Of a stretch of DNA of 64,000 bases, positions 27,726-37,308 are shown piece by piece. Source of the DNA: AP-15 sp963738185. Lineage in GTDB: Bacteria; Pseudomonadota; Alphaproteobacteria; ATCC43930; CGMCC-115725. The translations under genes and the position numbers were made by a program. Where the stretch lies: assembly GCA_963738185.1 (NCBI GenBank), contig CAVTVA010000003.1, positions 806,001 through 870,000 on the forward strand. Direction: 5' to 3'. Within the stretch, counting starts at the first letter, position 1. The number at the start of each line of letters is the position of its first letter. The notes below the pieces were generated by a model that was not told where the DNA came from, did not search any database, and worked only from the letters and a program-made list of their open reading frames with translations.

Positions 27726-27847
27726 CCACCCCTGTCTCGCACCTACCGCCGCCTGCGCTCACCCGCGCCTGCACCCACCCCCGCCTTGCACAGCGTGTGG
27801 ATTTTATTGCCGGCCCGGCTGGCGGTCCGGCGATGGTAGCCTCGCGC

Positions 27848-29386
27848 ATGGAAACGACCAGCCTCTCCCGGCTAACGCCGCTGCGCGACGCCGGCGCCGG
27901 TCTCGATCCCGCGACGATCCGCACGCCCCCCTTCAATACCGAGGCCGAGCAGGCGCTGCTCGGCGCCATCCTGATCAACAACGCGGCCTATGCGCGGGTC
28001 TCGGAGTTTCTGCTCGCCGAGCATTTTGGCAACGCCGTGCACGCCCGCATCTTTGCCGCGATCGGCAAGCTGATCGAGCGCGGCCAGATCGCCAACCCGG
28101 TCACCCTGAAAAACCTGTTCGACCAGGACGGGGCGCTGGCCGAGATCGGCGGCGCGCAATACCTGGTGCAGCTGGTCAGTGGCGCCGTCACTATAATCAA
28201 CGCCGAGGATTACGGGCGGGCGATCCACGACCTCTATCTGCGCCGCCAGCTGATTGCGCTCGGCGAGGACGTCGTCAACGACGCCTTCCGCCACGATCTT
28301 GACGATCTGGCGACCGAGCAGATAGAGCGGGCCGAAAAAAAGCTGTTTGATCTCGCGACCTCGGGCCAGAGCGAGGGCGGCTTTCGCGTCTTCAGCGTGC
28401 CGCTCACCAGCGCCATCAACATGGCCGAGGCGGCGTTCAAGCGCAGCGGCAAGACGGTCGGCGTGGCCACCGGCTTTGTCGATCTCGACCAGAAGCTCGG
28501 CGGGCTGCACCCTTCCGACCTGGTGATCCTGGGCGGCCGGCCATCGATGGGGAAGTCGGCGCTCGCCACCAACATCGCCTTCAATGCGGCCAAGGCGTAC
28601 CGCGCGGCGCGGACCGCCGACGGCCGCGTCGTCGCCGAGGACGGCGCCGTGGTCGGGTTCTTCTCGCTGGAAATGTCGGCTGAGCAGCTGGCCACTCGCA
28701 TTCTGGGCGAGGAATCGGGGATTTCTTCGGACCGCATCCGTCGCGGCGATGTCAGCCGCGAGGATTTCGACCGTTTCGTGCAGGCGAGCCATCACCTCCA
28801 GGCGCTGCCGCTGTTTATCGACGACACCCCGGCGCTCAGCGTTTCGGCATTGCGCACCCGGGCGCGCCGGCTGATGCGCCAGCAGGGGCTCGGGCTGATC
28901 GTCGTCGACTATCTGCAGCTGATGCGCCCGTCGGTCCAGGTGCGCAGCCTGGAAAACCGGGTGCAGGAGATTTCCGACATTACCCGCGGGCTGAAGGCGG
29001 TGGCCAAGGAGCTCGATGTTCCGGTGCTGGCGCTGGCGCAATTGTCGCGTGCGGTCGAGCAGCGCGAGGACAAGCGGCCGATGCTCGCCGACCTGCGCGA
29101 ATCGGGCTCGATCGAGCAGGACGCCGATGTGGTCATGTTCATCTTCCGCGAAGAATACTATCTATCTCGGGGAGAGCCGCTGCGCCGAGCCGATGAAAGC
29201 GACGAGAAGTACAATGACCGCTTTAGCCGCTGGCACGCCCGGTTTGAAGAGGTCTACGGCACCGGCGAGGTCATCATCGCCAAGCAGCGGCACGGGCCGA
29301 TCGGCACGATCAAGCTGCATTTCGATGCCGAGACCACCAAATTCGACAATTTCATGGGTCCAGATCATCTGCCGGCCGGTGTCTGA
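27848..29386 (+). CDS. dnaB: replicative DNA helicase DnaB
   Basis: Hexameric 5'-3' helicase of the fork, 512 residues. The N-terminal domain has FNTEAEQALLGAILINNAAY. The RecA-like core has Walker A GGRPSMGKSALATNIA, SLEMSAEQLATRILGEESGI, Walker B LIVVDYLQLM and ADLRESGSIEQDADVVMFIFRE. No intein interrupts it. The start at 27848 was chosen over an ATG five codons upstream; a far longer open frame overlaps cfa and is spurious. Confidence 0.96.
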   Translation: METTSLSRLTPLRDAGAGLDPATIRTPPFNTEAEQALLGAILINNAAYARVSEFLLAEHFGNAVHARIFAAIGKLIERGQIANPVTLKNLFDQDGALAEIGGAQYLVQLVSGAVTIINAEDYGRAIHDLYLRRQLIALGEDVVNDAFRHDLDDLATEQIERAEKKLFDLATSGQSEGGFRVFSVPLTSAINMAEAAFKRSGKTVGVATGFVDLDQKLGGLHPSDLVILGGRPSMGKSALATNIAFNAAKAYRAARTADGRVVAEDGAVVGFFSLEMSAEQLATRILGEESGISSDRIRRGDVSREDFDRFVQASHHLQALPLFIDDTPALSVSALRTRARRLMRQQGLGLIVVDYLQLMRPSVQVRSLENRVQEISDITRGLKAVAKELDVPVLALAQLSRAVEQREDKRPMLADLRESGSIEQDADVVMFIFREEYYLSRGEPLRRADESDEKYNDRFSRWHARFEEVYGTGEVIIAKQRHGPIGTIKLHFDAETTKFDNFMGPDHLPAGV

Positions 29387-29454
29387 TCGATCGGCGCCAT
29401 CGATCGGAGCCTGGGCTTGATCGAAGCTTGGGCTTGCGGCCAGTGAGCCTGGGG

Positions 29455-30340
29455 ATGCGCCATCTTGTCGCCCGGGTTCGCGGCGGCGCCGCGGCGAGCG
29501 CGGTGTTCGCGGCCCTCGACGATCGCGCGGGCGATGATCGCGCCGGGGCGGTCTCTGCGTTCGAGGCCGGGTCCGAGGAGTGGCGGGTCGAAGCCTATGC
29601 GAAATCTCCGATGCTGAGCCCGGATCTGTCGGCGCGGCTGGCGCTGGCGGCTGCCGCTGGCGGCGGGGCGCTGGTCGAGATCAGCGAGCAGCGATTGCCT
29701 GACCGCGACTGGCTGAAGGAAAACCAGCTGGCCTTTCCGCCGCTGCGGGTCGGCCGCTTTTTTGTCTATGGCTCGCATTTCGAGGGCAAGGTGCCGGCCG
29801 GGGCGATCGGCATTGCGCTTGATGCCGCGACCGCGTTCGGCACCGGCGAGCACCCCTCGACCCAGGGCTGCCTCTTGGCGCTCGAGCTGTTGGCGCGCCG
29901 CGGCCATATCGCCGCCCCGCTCGATATCGGGGCCGGAACCGCGATCCTGTCCATCGCCGCGGCCAAGCTGCTGCGACGGCGGGTGCGGGCGAGCGACATC
30001 GATCCAGGCTCGGTCGCGGTCGCCCGGCGCAATGTCGCGCGCAACGGCCTCGCCGGCCTGGTGCGGGTCGGCCAAGCCCCCGGTTATCGCGGCCGCGGGT
30101 TGCGACGCCGGCGCCATGATCTGGTTCTGTCGAATATCCTGGCACGGCCGCTGGCGCTGCTCGCCGCCGATCTCGCGCGAACCCTGGCGCCCGGCGGGCA
30201 CGCGGTGCTGTCGGGGCTGCTGCGCCGCCAGGAGCCGATCGTGCTGGCGCCGCATCGCGCGCTGGGCATCGCGCTCGAGCGCCGCATCGTCCTCGACGGA
30301 TGGTCGAGCCTAGTCGTGCGAGCACGGCCCTCGCACACGA
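29455..30340 (+). CDS. prmA: ribosomal protein L11 methyltransferase, 3' end uncertain
   Basis: SAM-dependent methyltransferase of L11. Landmarks are ENQLAFPPLRVGRFFVYGSH, ALDAATAFGTGEHPSTQGCL, the SAM motif DIGAGTAILSIAAAK and LVLSNILARPLALLA. Homologues end shortly after GWSSLVV. Here the frame runs on to 30615 through a terminator hairpin and across the oppositely oriented DUF1127 gene, so the given end is an estimate; a base insertion may have destroyed the true stop. Starts: ATG at 29455 preferred, with GTG and TTG up to nine codons upstream. Confidence 0.85.
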
Positions 30341-30342
30341 AA

Positions 30343-30362
30343 ATGGGGGCCGCAGCCCCCAT
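30343..30362. terminator. stem-loop between convergent prmA and DUF1127 genes
   Basis: Perfect 8-bp stem ATGGGGGC-CGCA-GCCCCCAT between two convergent genes. AAAA lies just before it on the plus strand, giving a short T-run for minus-strand transcripts; there is no T-run for prmA. Probably a bidirectional or minus-strand terminator. Confidence 0.65.
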
Positions 30363-30403
30363 CTATCGGTCAGGTTGGAGATCGGCCTTAGCCGAGCGGC
30401 CGC

Positions 30404-30634
30404 TCAGGCGGCTTGTCGCCGGCCCATCGCCGCGGACTGGCGCGAAGCAGAAGCCGGCGCCGATTGTGCCGCCTTTCGATCGGCGGCCAGGATCGCCCGG
30501 ATTTCCGAGCGGCGGATACCGATATCGGCCAGCGCGCGATCGTCGAGCGCCATCAGCTCCTCATAGGCGCGCTGCTGGCGCCGCCAATCGGACAGGGCCT
30601 TTCCGGCCGTGGTAAAGAGGTTCACAAGGGACAT
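30404..30634 (-). CDS. DUF1127 small arginine-rich protein
   Basis: 76-residue protein with the YjiS-like DUF1127 core: WRRQQRAYEELMALDDRALADIGI then RRSEIRAIL. These small proteins are common in alphaproteobacteria; some affect RNA metabolism or phosphate and carbon storage. The start is supported by GGGAGTG before the ATG, and a terminator hairpin lies 40 bp after the stop. Confidence 0.88.
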   Translation of the reverse strand: MSLVNLFTTAGKALSDWRRQQRAYEELMALDDRALADIGIRRSEIRAILAADRKAAQSAPASASRQSAAMGRRQAA

Positions 30635-30768
30635 GCGGGCACTCCCGTCAAGGTTATGGTGCGTTGCACAAGATTTGGTGCTGCGATGCGGCGAAATCAG
30701 CGGAATTGTTGCATTTCAGCCATGTGCATGTGTCGGGGCGGCGCGCGCCGCGCGCAAAGGAGCGGTTG

Positions 30769-32812
30769 ATGAAGTCTGATGGATCATGGCCCGAGGCCGC
30801 CGAGCTCGAGCGGCTGCTGCGCCGGGCGGGGTCGGCCTATGACCCGCAGAGCCTTGAGGGGCTGATCGCCGGCGTACTCGGCGCTCCGGCCGAGATCGGC
30901 ACGAGCTGGCACCGGCTGGTCGCCGACCCGGTGCCGCCGGAATTGGCCGATGCGCTCGAAGAGCTGCGCCGCGAGAAGGCGGCCAGCTGTTCCGACGGGC
31001 TCGCGCGCGATGATTTCGTGCGATTGCCGCACCAGGAACGTCTCGCCCGCCTGCGCCGCGAGCTTTCGGCCCGCGGGCTCGACGGGCTTGTTGTGCCGCG
31101 TTCCGATGAGCACCAGGGCGAATACGTGCCGCCGCGCGGCCAGCGGCTGGCCTGGCTGACCGGCTTTACCGGATCGGCCGGGCTGGCGGTGGTGCTGGGC
31201 GCGCGCGCCGCGCTCTTTGTCGATGGCCGCTATACCTTGCAGGCGGCGCAGCAGGTCGATGGCGATCTGTTTGAGATCCATCATCTGATCGAGGAGCCGC
31301 CGGCGCGCTGGATCGGCGCCGCGCTCAAAGCGGGCATGGTGCTTGGCTACGACCCGTGGCTGCACACCCCGCACGAGGTCGAGCGCTTTCGTGCCGCGGC
31401 CGAAAAGGTGGGCGCGAGCCTGCGCGCGGTCGCCGACAACCCGCTCGACCGGGTCTGGCCCGGCCAGCCGGCCGCACCCTTGGCCCCGGTGGTGCCGCAT
31501 GCCGAGGAATTTGCCGGCGAGAGTGCTTCGTCGAAGCGTGCCCGGCTCGCCCGCGCCCTCGCCGAGGAAGGGGTCGCCGCGGCGGTGCTGACGATGCCCG
31601 AATCGATCGCCTGGCTGCTAAACATCCGCGGCGGCGACGTGCCGCACACGCCGTTGCCGCTGTCCTTCGCCATTCTGCGCGACGACGCCACGGTCACCCT
31701 GTTCATCGACGCTCGCAAGCTCGTCCCTGGTCTCGACCGCCACCTCGGCAATGCGGTGACGGTGGCCGCACCCGATCAATTGGGGCCGGCGCTCGACGCG
31801 CTCGCCGGCGAAGGCGGCCGGGTGCAGGCCGATCCGGCGAGCGCCGCCGCGTGGATTTTCGACCGGCTCGAATTGGCCGGGGCCAAGCTCCACCGCGCCG
31901 CCGATCCGTGCACCTTGCCCAAGGCATGCAAAAATCCGGTCGAGATCGACGGCACCCGCGCGGCGCATCGCCGCGACGGCGCGGCCTTGATCCGGTTTCT
32001 GGCCTGGCTCGCGCATGAGGCGCCAAAAGGCGGGCTCTCCGAGATCGCCTCCAGCGACCGGCTCGAAGACTTCCGCCGCGAGGGCCGGTATTTCCGCGAT
32101 CTGAGCTTTCCGACGATCTCCGGCGCCGGGTCGAACGGCGCCATCGTCCATTACCGGGCGATGCCGGAGACCGAAAAGCGGCTCGAGCCCGGCACCCTCT
32201 ACTTGCTCAATTCGGGAGCGCAATACCTCGACGGCACCACCGATGTGACGCGCACGGTGGCGATCGGCGAACCCTCGGCCGAGATGCGCGATCGGTTCAC
32301 TCGCGTGCTCAAGGGCCACATCGCGCTCGCCCTGGCGCGCTTCCCCAAGGGCACGACCGGGACCCAGCTCGACAGCTTCGCCCGGCGCGGGCTGTGGCAG
32401 GCCGGGCTCGATTACGACCACGGCACCGGGCACGGCGTCGGCAGCTATCTTGGCGTGCACGAGGGGCCGCAACGCATCTCCAAGGCGCCGAGCGCCCAGC
32501 CGCTATTGCCCGGCATGATCGTCTCCAACGAGCCCGGCTATTACAAGACCGGCGCCTACGGCATCCGCATCGAAAATCTTGGTGCTGGTGCAGCCCTCGG
32601 ACGGCGCGGCCGAGCGCGAGATGCTGGGTTTCGAGACCCTGACCCTGGCGCCGATCGACCGCAGCCTGGTCGACCCCTCGCTGCTCGACGCGCGACGAGA
32701 TCGCCTGGCTCGACGAATATCACGCCCAGGTCCGCGAGACCTTGACCCCGCTGGTCGATCCCGACACCGCCGCCTGGCTGGCGCAAGCCACTCGGCCGAT
32801 CGGGGTTGCCCC
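30769..32812 (+). CDS. aminopeptidase P family (M24) metallopeptidase, two apparent +1 frameshifts
   Basis: Cytosolic Xaa-Pro aminopeptidase. After about 80 extra N-terminal residues come the two creatinase-like domains and the M24 catalytic domain, with metal ligands in GAQYLDGTTDVTRT (two Asp), GTGHGVGSYLGVHEG (His) and MIVSNEPGYYK (Glu). At about 32579 the frame shifts by one (in-frame AAT CTT GGT; next frame LVLVQPSDGAAEREMLGFET, last Glu ligand) and again near 32690 (DEIAWLDEYHAQVRETLTPL). The exact stop is unclear; the last frame stays open to 33002, but homologues end near AWLAQATRPI. The start has AAAGGAG. Confidence 0.85.
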
Positions 32813-32885
32813 TCCTCACCCTTCCACTTTGCCGGTCTCTCGCTCGCCCGGAGAGGCGCAGTTCGAGGGCCGGGGTGAGGGGCTT

Positions 32886-33276
32886 TCACGCTCCTTCGGC
32901 TTGGCGGCGCGCCGTTTGCGCTGCTTCCCAATTGCGTCCGTCAAAGAAACTGGCTCGGCCGCAGGCGCGCCGGGTCGATGCCGTCGAGGCAGCGGGCATT
33001 GACGCTGATCTTGTCCGGGTCGGACCGCGGCACATAAAACGGATGCATCCCGCAATGCCGGCAAAAGGTGTGCCGGGCCGTGTTGGTGTTGAACTGGTAG
33101 GTCGCCAGCTCCTCGCCGCCCTGGATCAGCTCGAAATCCTCGGGCGGCACGATCAGGTGCAGAATTCCTTTTTTGGTGCAGACCGAACAGTTGCATTCCA
33201 AGAGGCTCGACAGATCGGCACGAACGCGAAACCGCACCCGGCCGCAATGACAACTGCCCTGATAGCCCTTGAGCAT
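32886..33276 (-). CDS. GFA/CENP-V domain zinc protein, one apparent +1 frameshift
   Basis: Small beta-sheet zinc protein of the glutathione-dependent formaldehyde-activating (GFA) family. Zinc-binding Cys lie in GSCHCGRVRF, CNCSVCTKKG and CRHCGMHPFY. The frame ends at SQFL followed by TGA, but the next frame carries the family C-terminus DGRNWEAAQT. Removing one T gives 130 codons. The sequence at the break is CAG TTT CTT TGA C, in which CTTTGAC is identical to the bacterial prfB shift heptamer. The enzymatic role of most GFA proteins is unproven. Confidence 0.85.
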
Positions 33277-33424
33277 TGCTCTCTCCGGATTATTCCCGAT
33301 CGATCATGCATCCAGCCTATCACTATCGTCCGGGCGGCGCGTCCCCTATTGCGAGCCGGTCGCGGGGTGGGGCCAATGGAGCGGCGAGGCGGCGGATGGC
33401 CTTATTGTCGGACGGTTCGCGGGG

Positions 33425-36218
33425 TCATGGCGCCGTCGGCTGCGCCGGCAGCGCGTTCTTATCGGTGCGCGGCGCGATCGCCCAGGACGGGTCAGCCGCC
33501 AGGCCAATGCCGGTGCCCTCGGGCGCGGTGGCGCCGCTGATCACCTGGTAGACATTCGTCTGCATCCAGGCCTCGGCTTGGGTGGCGCCGGGCGCCCCCT
33601 CATCGACCAGCATGCGAGAGTGCGGCCAGCGCATAGGCGTTGTAGCCTTGGGCGTAGAGCGAGGCGCGGAATTGCTGCGGCAACGGCCCCTGGGTCGAGC
33701 CGCCGGTGTAGTTGACGCCGGTTAGCCACGGCGTCGCCAAGCTGGCGATCAGGGCCGGGAAGCTGGTGATCTGCCCGGTGGTCAGCATGGTCGGCAGGGT
33801 GTAGGCGGCGATCAGGGTCGGGTCGGGGCCGTTGATCAGGCCGGTCAGGTAGGCGCCGCTGTAGAGCGCCAGCGGCTTCGCGGCAAAGCCCAGCTCGGCG
33901 GCGCGGCCGACCGCATAGGCCACGTACCAGTTCATATAGTTTGCGGTGTACGCGGTTCCGTTGGTGCTCGCTAGCTGGGCTTCGAAGTTGTTCGGCGAGA
34001 CGTTCGGCAGCGAGGCGGCCCACTGACCCAGCGCCGGGGCCGGCGGCGGGTGGCCGAAATTGGTTTGGCTCTCAGGGTCGCCATAGCCCTGCGCCCATTG
34101 GTACTCGGCCGTGCCGCTCAAGGCCGGGTCACTGACGCCCATTGCCCCTTCCCAGGCGGCGATGTCCGATTGCGTCAATGCCACCAGGTAGGGCTTGAAC
34201 GGGTCGTTGTCCGGGGCCGCGAAGGCCGCCTCCGCCCGGCTGCGCAGCATCCAGCCGGCGCCGCGCAGCTCGTTGTCGGCCATGCCGCCGGTTGGGCCGC
34301 GGTTTCCCTGCCACGAGGCGAACTGGTCATAGGCCGCCCAATTCTCCATCTCAGTCAGGTAGAACGGGTCGCCGGTCAGCACATAGGGGATAAAGAACGG
34401 GCTTGGCTCGTGCGAGCTGGCGTAGTTCCAGCCATTGCACGCGGTCCAGATGCCGGGGGTCAAGCAAACACCGCTGCCGACCCGCTGCACAGCGGAGGTC
34501 GTGCCGGAGGCAGAGCCAAGGAAAGTCGCTTCGCCACCACCTTCCAAGCCGTTCGGCCCAAGCGCGCCCCGGTCGGCCTGCGAGATCGGCAGGCCGAGCC
34601 CGGTGCTGCTGCCGGCCGGGTCGGTGCGGTTGAGCCGGTAGCCGGTGCCGCTCTCGCGCAGATTGACCGGCCACGCGGCGGCCAGGTCGGCGTTGCCGAG
34701 CGCGGTCTGGCGCAGCCGCCAGTCGCCGCCATAGAGCCAGGCCGCGTCCCAGCTGGGCTCGGGGCCGATGTCGGGGCGCGGCCCGGTCGAGGCCATCCCA
34801 GGGTTCCAGGCGCCGGAGCCGCCAATGTCGTGGTTGGTGTTGGCCCACCAGTTCGCGTAATCGCTGGCGAGCGTCGCCTCGCTGAGGGTCAGCGAGGGGT
34901 CGTAGTTCGGGACCCAGCGCGTGCTCTCCAGATAAGCCAGGTTGTTGTCGATGTCGACTTGCGCCGGCGGCGTGCCGGAGCCTGCCCCGGACCCCGATCC
35001 GGGGAGCCAGAAGCTCTTGCTCCAGGTCTCCATCGCGGCGTGCGTGAAGCCGGGCAGGCTCTCCTCGGTCGCCGGGCTGCTCTGGCCGCCGGTGATCGTC
35101 AGGTCGTAATGCAGGTCCTCGAGCTCGGTCGAGAGGTCATTCTCGCCGATCGCCCGCACAAAGACCTGGTGCGTCTGCGGCCAGAACGTCGCCTCGAAGC
35201 GCGGCCGGAACGGGTGAAAGCCGTCGCCAAGGCCAAGGTCGTACCTGCGCGCGGCCGTGTCGTCGGCGAGGATGATGGTCTGCGCCACCGGGCCGCTGGT
35301 CCACAGCTTGTAGTCGCCGTTTTGCAGCATCGTGCGGGCGTCGGCGGTGGCTGAGCCGCCAGGCCCCGCAGCTTGCAGGGTCGCCCCGGCCGCCTGGGTC
35401 AGCGCCATGAACGCCGCAAGATCGGTGCCGGAGGTCGGCGCCGAGGCGTAGCCCACCGCGCCGGCCGCGGATGCGAAGCCGTTGTTGGCGACGCCCCGCT
35501 TGATCGCGACCCAGGTGACCGTCGCGCCGGCGCAGGCCGAGAGCGGCGTGGTGAGTGTCGCCGCGACCTGCGCCCACGTCGTGTCGGCGCTGAAATTCAG
35601 CCCCTCCAGATCGCAGGCATGGCCGTTGATGGTGATCTTCAACCCACCGTTGGTGACCGCCTGCATCGCCGGGATGGTGCCGTTTGTGCCGGGCCACACA
35701 CCGCTGTTGACCTGCCCAAGCACCGGGGGTGCGACCAGGGTCATCGCCGCGTCGAAATTGTAGCTGGCATCGAGCATCTGCGCCGCGGTCAAGGGGGTGT
35801 TGCTGCAGATGCCCGGCGCAAAGCTCAGCTGCACCGCGCCGCCCGCCGGGATGCTGGGCAGCACCACGGCCACGACCGCGAAGGAGGCCGAGCCGTCGGG
35901 ATAACGGTTCTTGACATCGGCCTGGGTCGGCAACGCCGTCCGGTTCGCCGCGACCACCGGGCACCGCCCCGACGGGATCGCCCCCGCGAGAAACGGCCGG
36001 CCAAATTGCAATGGGTAATTGATTTCGCCCGAGCCGCTCGCATCAGCGACGGTCATCGTGTTTTGCGGGCCGGCGGCGGCGATCTCGACCGTCAGGGCGC
36101 TCGAGGCGGTCGCGGCGCGCGCCGGAGCGATGCCGATGCTGAGATCGACGGAGTTCGACCCGGCAGCCGCAGCACCACCGTACAACAGGGCGGCCAGTGC
36201 CCACAGAAAACGCTTCAT
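33425..36218 (-). CDS. large secreted protein of unknown function, one apparent +1 frameshift near the 3' end
   Basis: Exported protein of about 930 residues with a signal peptide (MKRFLWALAALLYGGAAAAG). The N-terminal third is beta-rich with PLQFGRPFLAGAIPSG and DVKNRYPDGSASFAVVAVV, resembling the substrate-like N-domain (RIFT barrel) of large polysaccharide-lyase-related proteins; that is inference. The rest is rich in Trp, Tyr, Gly and Pro, as in an alpha/alpha-toroid carbohydrate-active fold. Near 33614 one extra base leads to an early stop after ALSHAGR; the next frame continues MLVDEGAPGATQAEAWMQTN to 33425. With that base removed the length is exactly 931 codons. Confidence 0.75.
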
Positions 36219-36244
36219 CAGGGAGCCTCGCGCGATAAAGGGGG

Positions 36245-36356
36245 TTCACCACGGGGGTCCGGAGAAGGAAGGCAAAAAAGGAATTTCCTCAGCGCGCGCC
36301 GCGTGCAAAAGCTCCCCTCTTGCTTTTCTCGCCTTCCTCCGTGGCTCTGTGGTGAA
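36245..36356. repeat. imperfect inverted repeat (TTCACCAC...GTGGTGAA)
   Basis: 112-bp element with ends TTCACCAC and GTGGTGAA and inner arms GGAGAAGGAAGGC and GCCTTCCTCC. This type of intergenic element recurs in many bacterial genomes. It lies 26 bp upstream of the large secreted gene's start codon and so falls in its leader. Confidence 0.75.
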
Positions 36357-36591
36357 TTTTTTAGGGTGCTTTACGGCTGCGATGCGGTAGTGGCGGCGGT
36401 CCGCGTCGCTCCGCAACCGACGGAGGCGATGCGAGTGACATGGGCGGCGGCGCGACGATGCTGGTCAAGGTGCCGGACACCGAGGCCGCTCGCGAGCAAC
36501 CGGCGCCGAAACGGGCTCTGGGCGCCTAGAGGAACGGCGGAGACTACGCATGGAGATCTCCTTGACAGCGTGATCGAGAGCCGATAGCCGC

Positions 36592-36661
36592 GTCGAGCGT
36601 CGAGCGTCGAGCGTCGAGCGTCGAGCGTCGAGCGTCGAGCGTCGAGCGTCGAGCGTCGAGC
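36592..36661. repeat. ten tandem copies of the heptamer GTCGAGC
   Basis: Exactly 70 bp made of ten perfect GTCGAGC units in non-coding DNA. A perfect 7-bp array like this mutates by slippage, so copy number is likely to differ between strains. It lies about 370 bp upstream of the large secreted gene, between its start and the consensus promoter. Confidence 0.95.
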
Positions 36662-36785
36662 GGAGCAGAGATGATTCTCAGCCGGGCGGCTCGCCCCCTT
36701 CGCGAAAAGAGCAAAATATTGCTGCACGCGTGGCAAGCCACTAGGATCAATCGATGGCCTGAGCGTCCGACGACAGTCGCCACAC

Positions 36786-36861
36786 AGCGCGCTTCGGGTG
36801 TCGCTCCGACGCTGCGGCGGTTCTCGACCGCGACGGAGCGCTAAAAGCTCCTTGTCACATT
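36786..36861 (-). ncRNA. possible structured leader or small RNA
   Basis: The DNA just downstream of the promoter at 36868-36896 folds well on the minus strand. One hairpin pairs CGCTCCG with CGGAGCG (36802-36840) around an inner CGGT/ACCG stem. An alternative hairpin, GGAGC-TTTTAGC-GCTCC (36836-36852), uses the same GCTCC, so the two are mutually exclusive. No known RNA family is recognised; no T-run follows closely. The transcript could be a leader of the large secreted gene 570 bp further on. Confidence 0.3.
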
Positions 36862-36867
36862 GGCATT

Positions 36868-36896
36868 TTTATAGCGCGACAATGCGAATTTGTCAA
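36868..36896 (-). promoter_or_regulatory. near-perfect sigma70 promoter
   Basis: On the minus strand TTGACA (36891-36896) and TATAAA (36868-36873) are separated by exactly 17 bp, the strongest sigma70-like match I noticed in the window. It lies in a locally AT-rich patch. Transcription would start near 36861 and run toward the large secreted gene. Confidence 0.65.
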
Positions 36897-37089
36897 CCAA
36901 TGCTTTTGCGACGCCTTCTTGACGCTATTTTGCCGTGACAACCGCACCGGGCGGCGGCAACACTTCGGTATGGACGCGAGCTGCGGCCTCGGATGGCGCA
37001 TTGGGAAAAATGATCATCATATGTCGAATGGGAATTTCCCGACCGTTCGCGATCGGATCTCGCCGGCGAAAGACGCTGGGCCTGCTTCG

Positions 37090-37176
37090 TGGTGCGGGCG
37101 GGGAGACTTGAACTCCCACGTCCTTTCGGGACAACAGATTTTGAGTCTGCCGCGTCTGCCATTCCGCCACGCCCGC
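37090..37176 (-). tRNA. tRNA-Leu (anticodon CAA)
   Basis: 87-nt tRNA including an encoded CCA. The acceptor stem pairs GCGGGCG with CGCCCGC. The D-arm is GGCGGAATGGCAGACGC-like, the anticodon loop is CTCAAAA, a long variable arm (TGTTGTCCCGAAAGGACG) marks a class II tRNA, and the T-arm is GGAGTTCAAGTCTCC. It reads UUG codons. Confidence 0.93.
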
Positions 37177-37308
37177 GCGCCGGCCCGCGACTATAACCGC
37201 GCCGCGCGGCGGGTCAACGCCACATCGCGGCGGGGCTCGGCCAAGGAATGCCGATGAGCGCCGGCGATGGCTACGGCTGAAGGCCATCGGATAGGGCGGA
37301 CCCGTGCA

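Larger units (their letters stand above)
36219..37089. other. 871-bp intergenic region upstream of the large secreted protein
   Basis: No convincing gene. It holds a 112-bp inverted repeat, a 10 x 7-bp tandem repeat, a consensus promoter pointing to the large secreted gene, and a possible structured RNA, each listed separately. Overlapping open frames through the 7-bp repeat (DARRSTL repeats) arise from the repeat itself. A short open frame after tRNA-Leu (36925 upward, ending VVTAK) has no ribosome site of note. Confidence 0.7.

Noticed and set aside
27026..27847. N-terminal extension of dnaB over cfa
   Set aside because: Overlaps most of cfa out of frame; DnaB homologues start near the chosen ATG.
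30341..30615. C-terminal extension of prmA
   Set aside because: Crosses a terminator hairpin and lies antisense to the DUF1127 gene; likely caused by a lost stop codon.
36589..36661. CRISPR array
   Set aside because: Units are 7 bp with no spacers and no cas genes nearby.
36371..36783. Two overlapping minus-strand frames with DARRSTL repeats
   Set aside because: Any frame through a 7-bp repeat gives a 7-residue repeat; no ribosome site or family.
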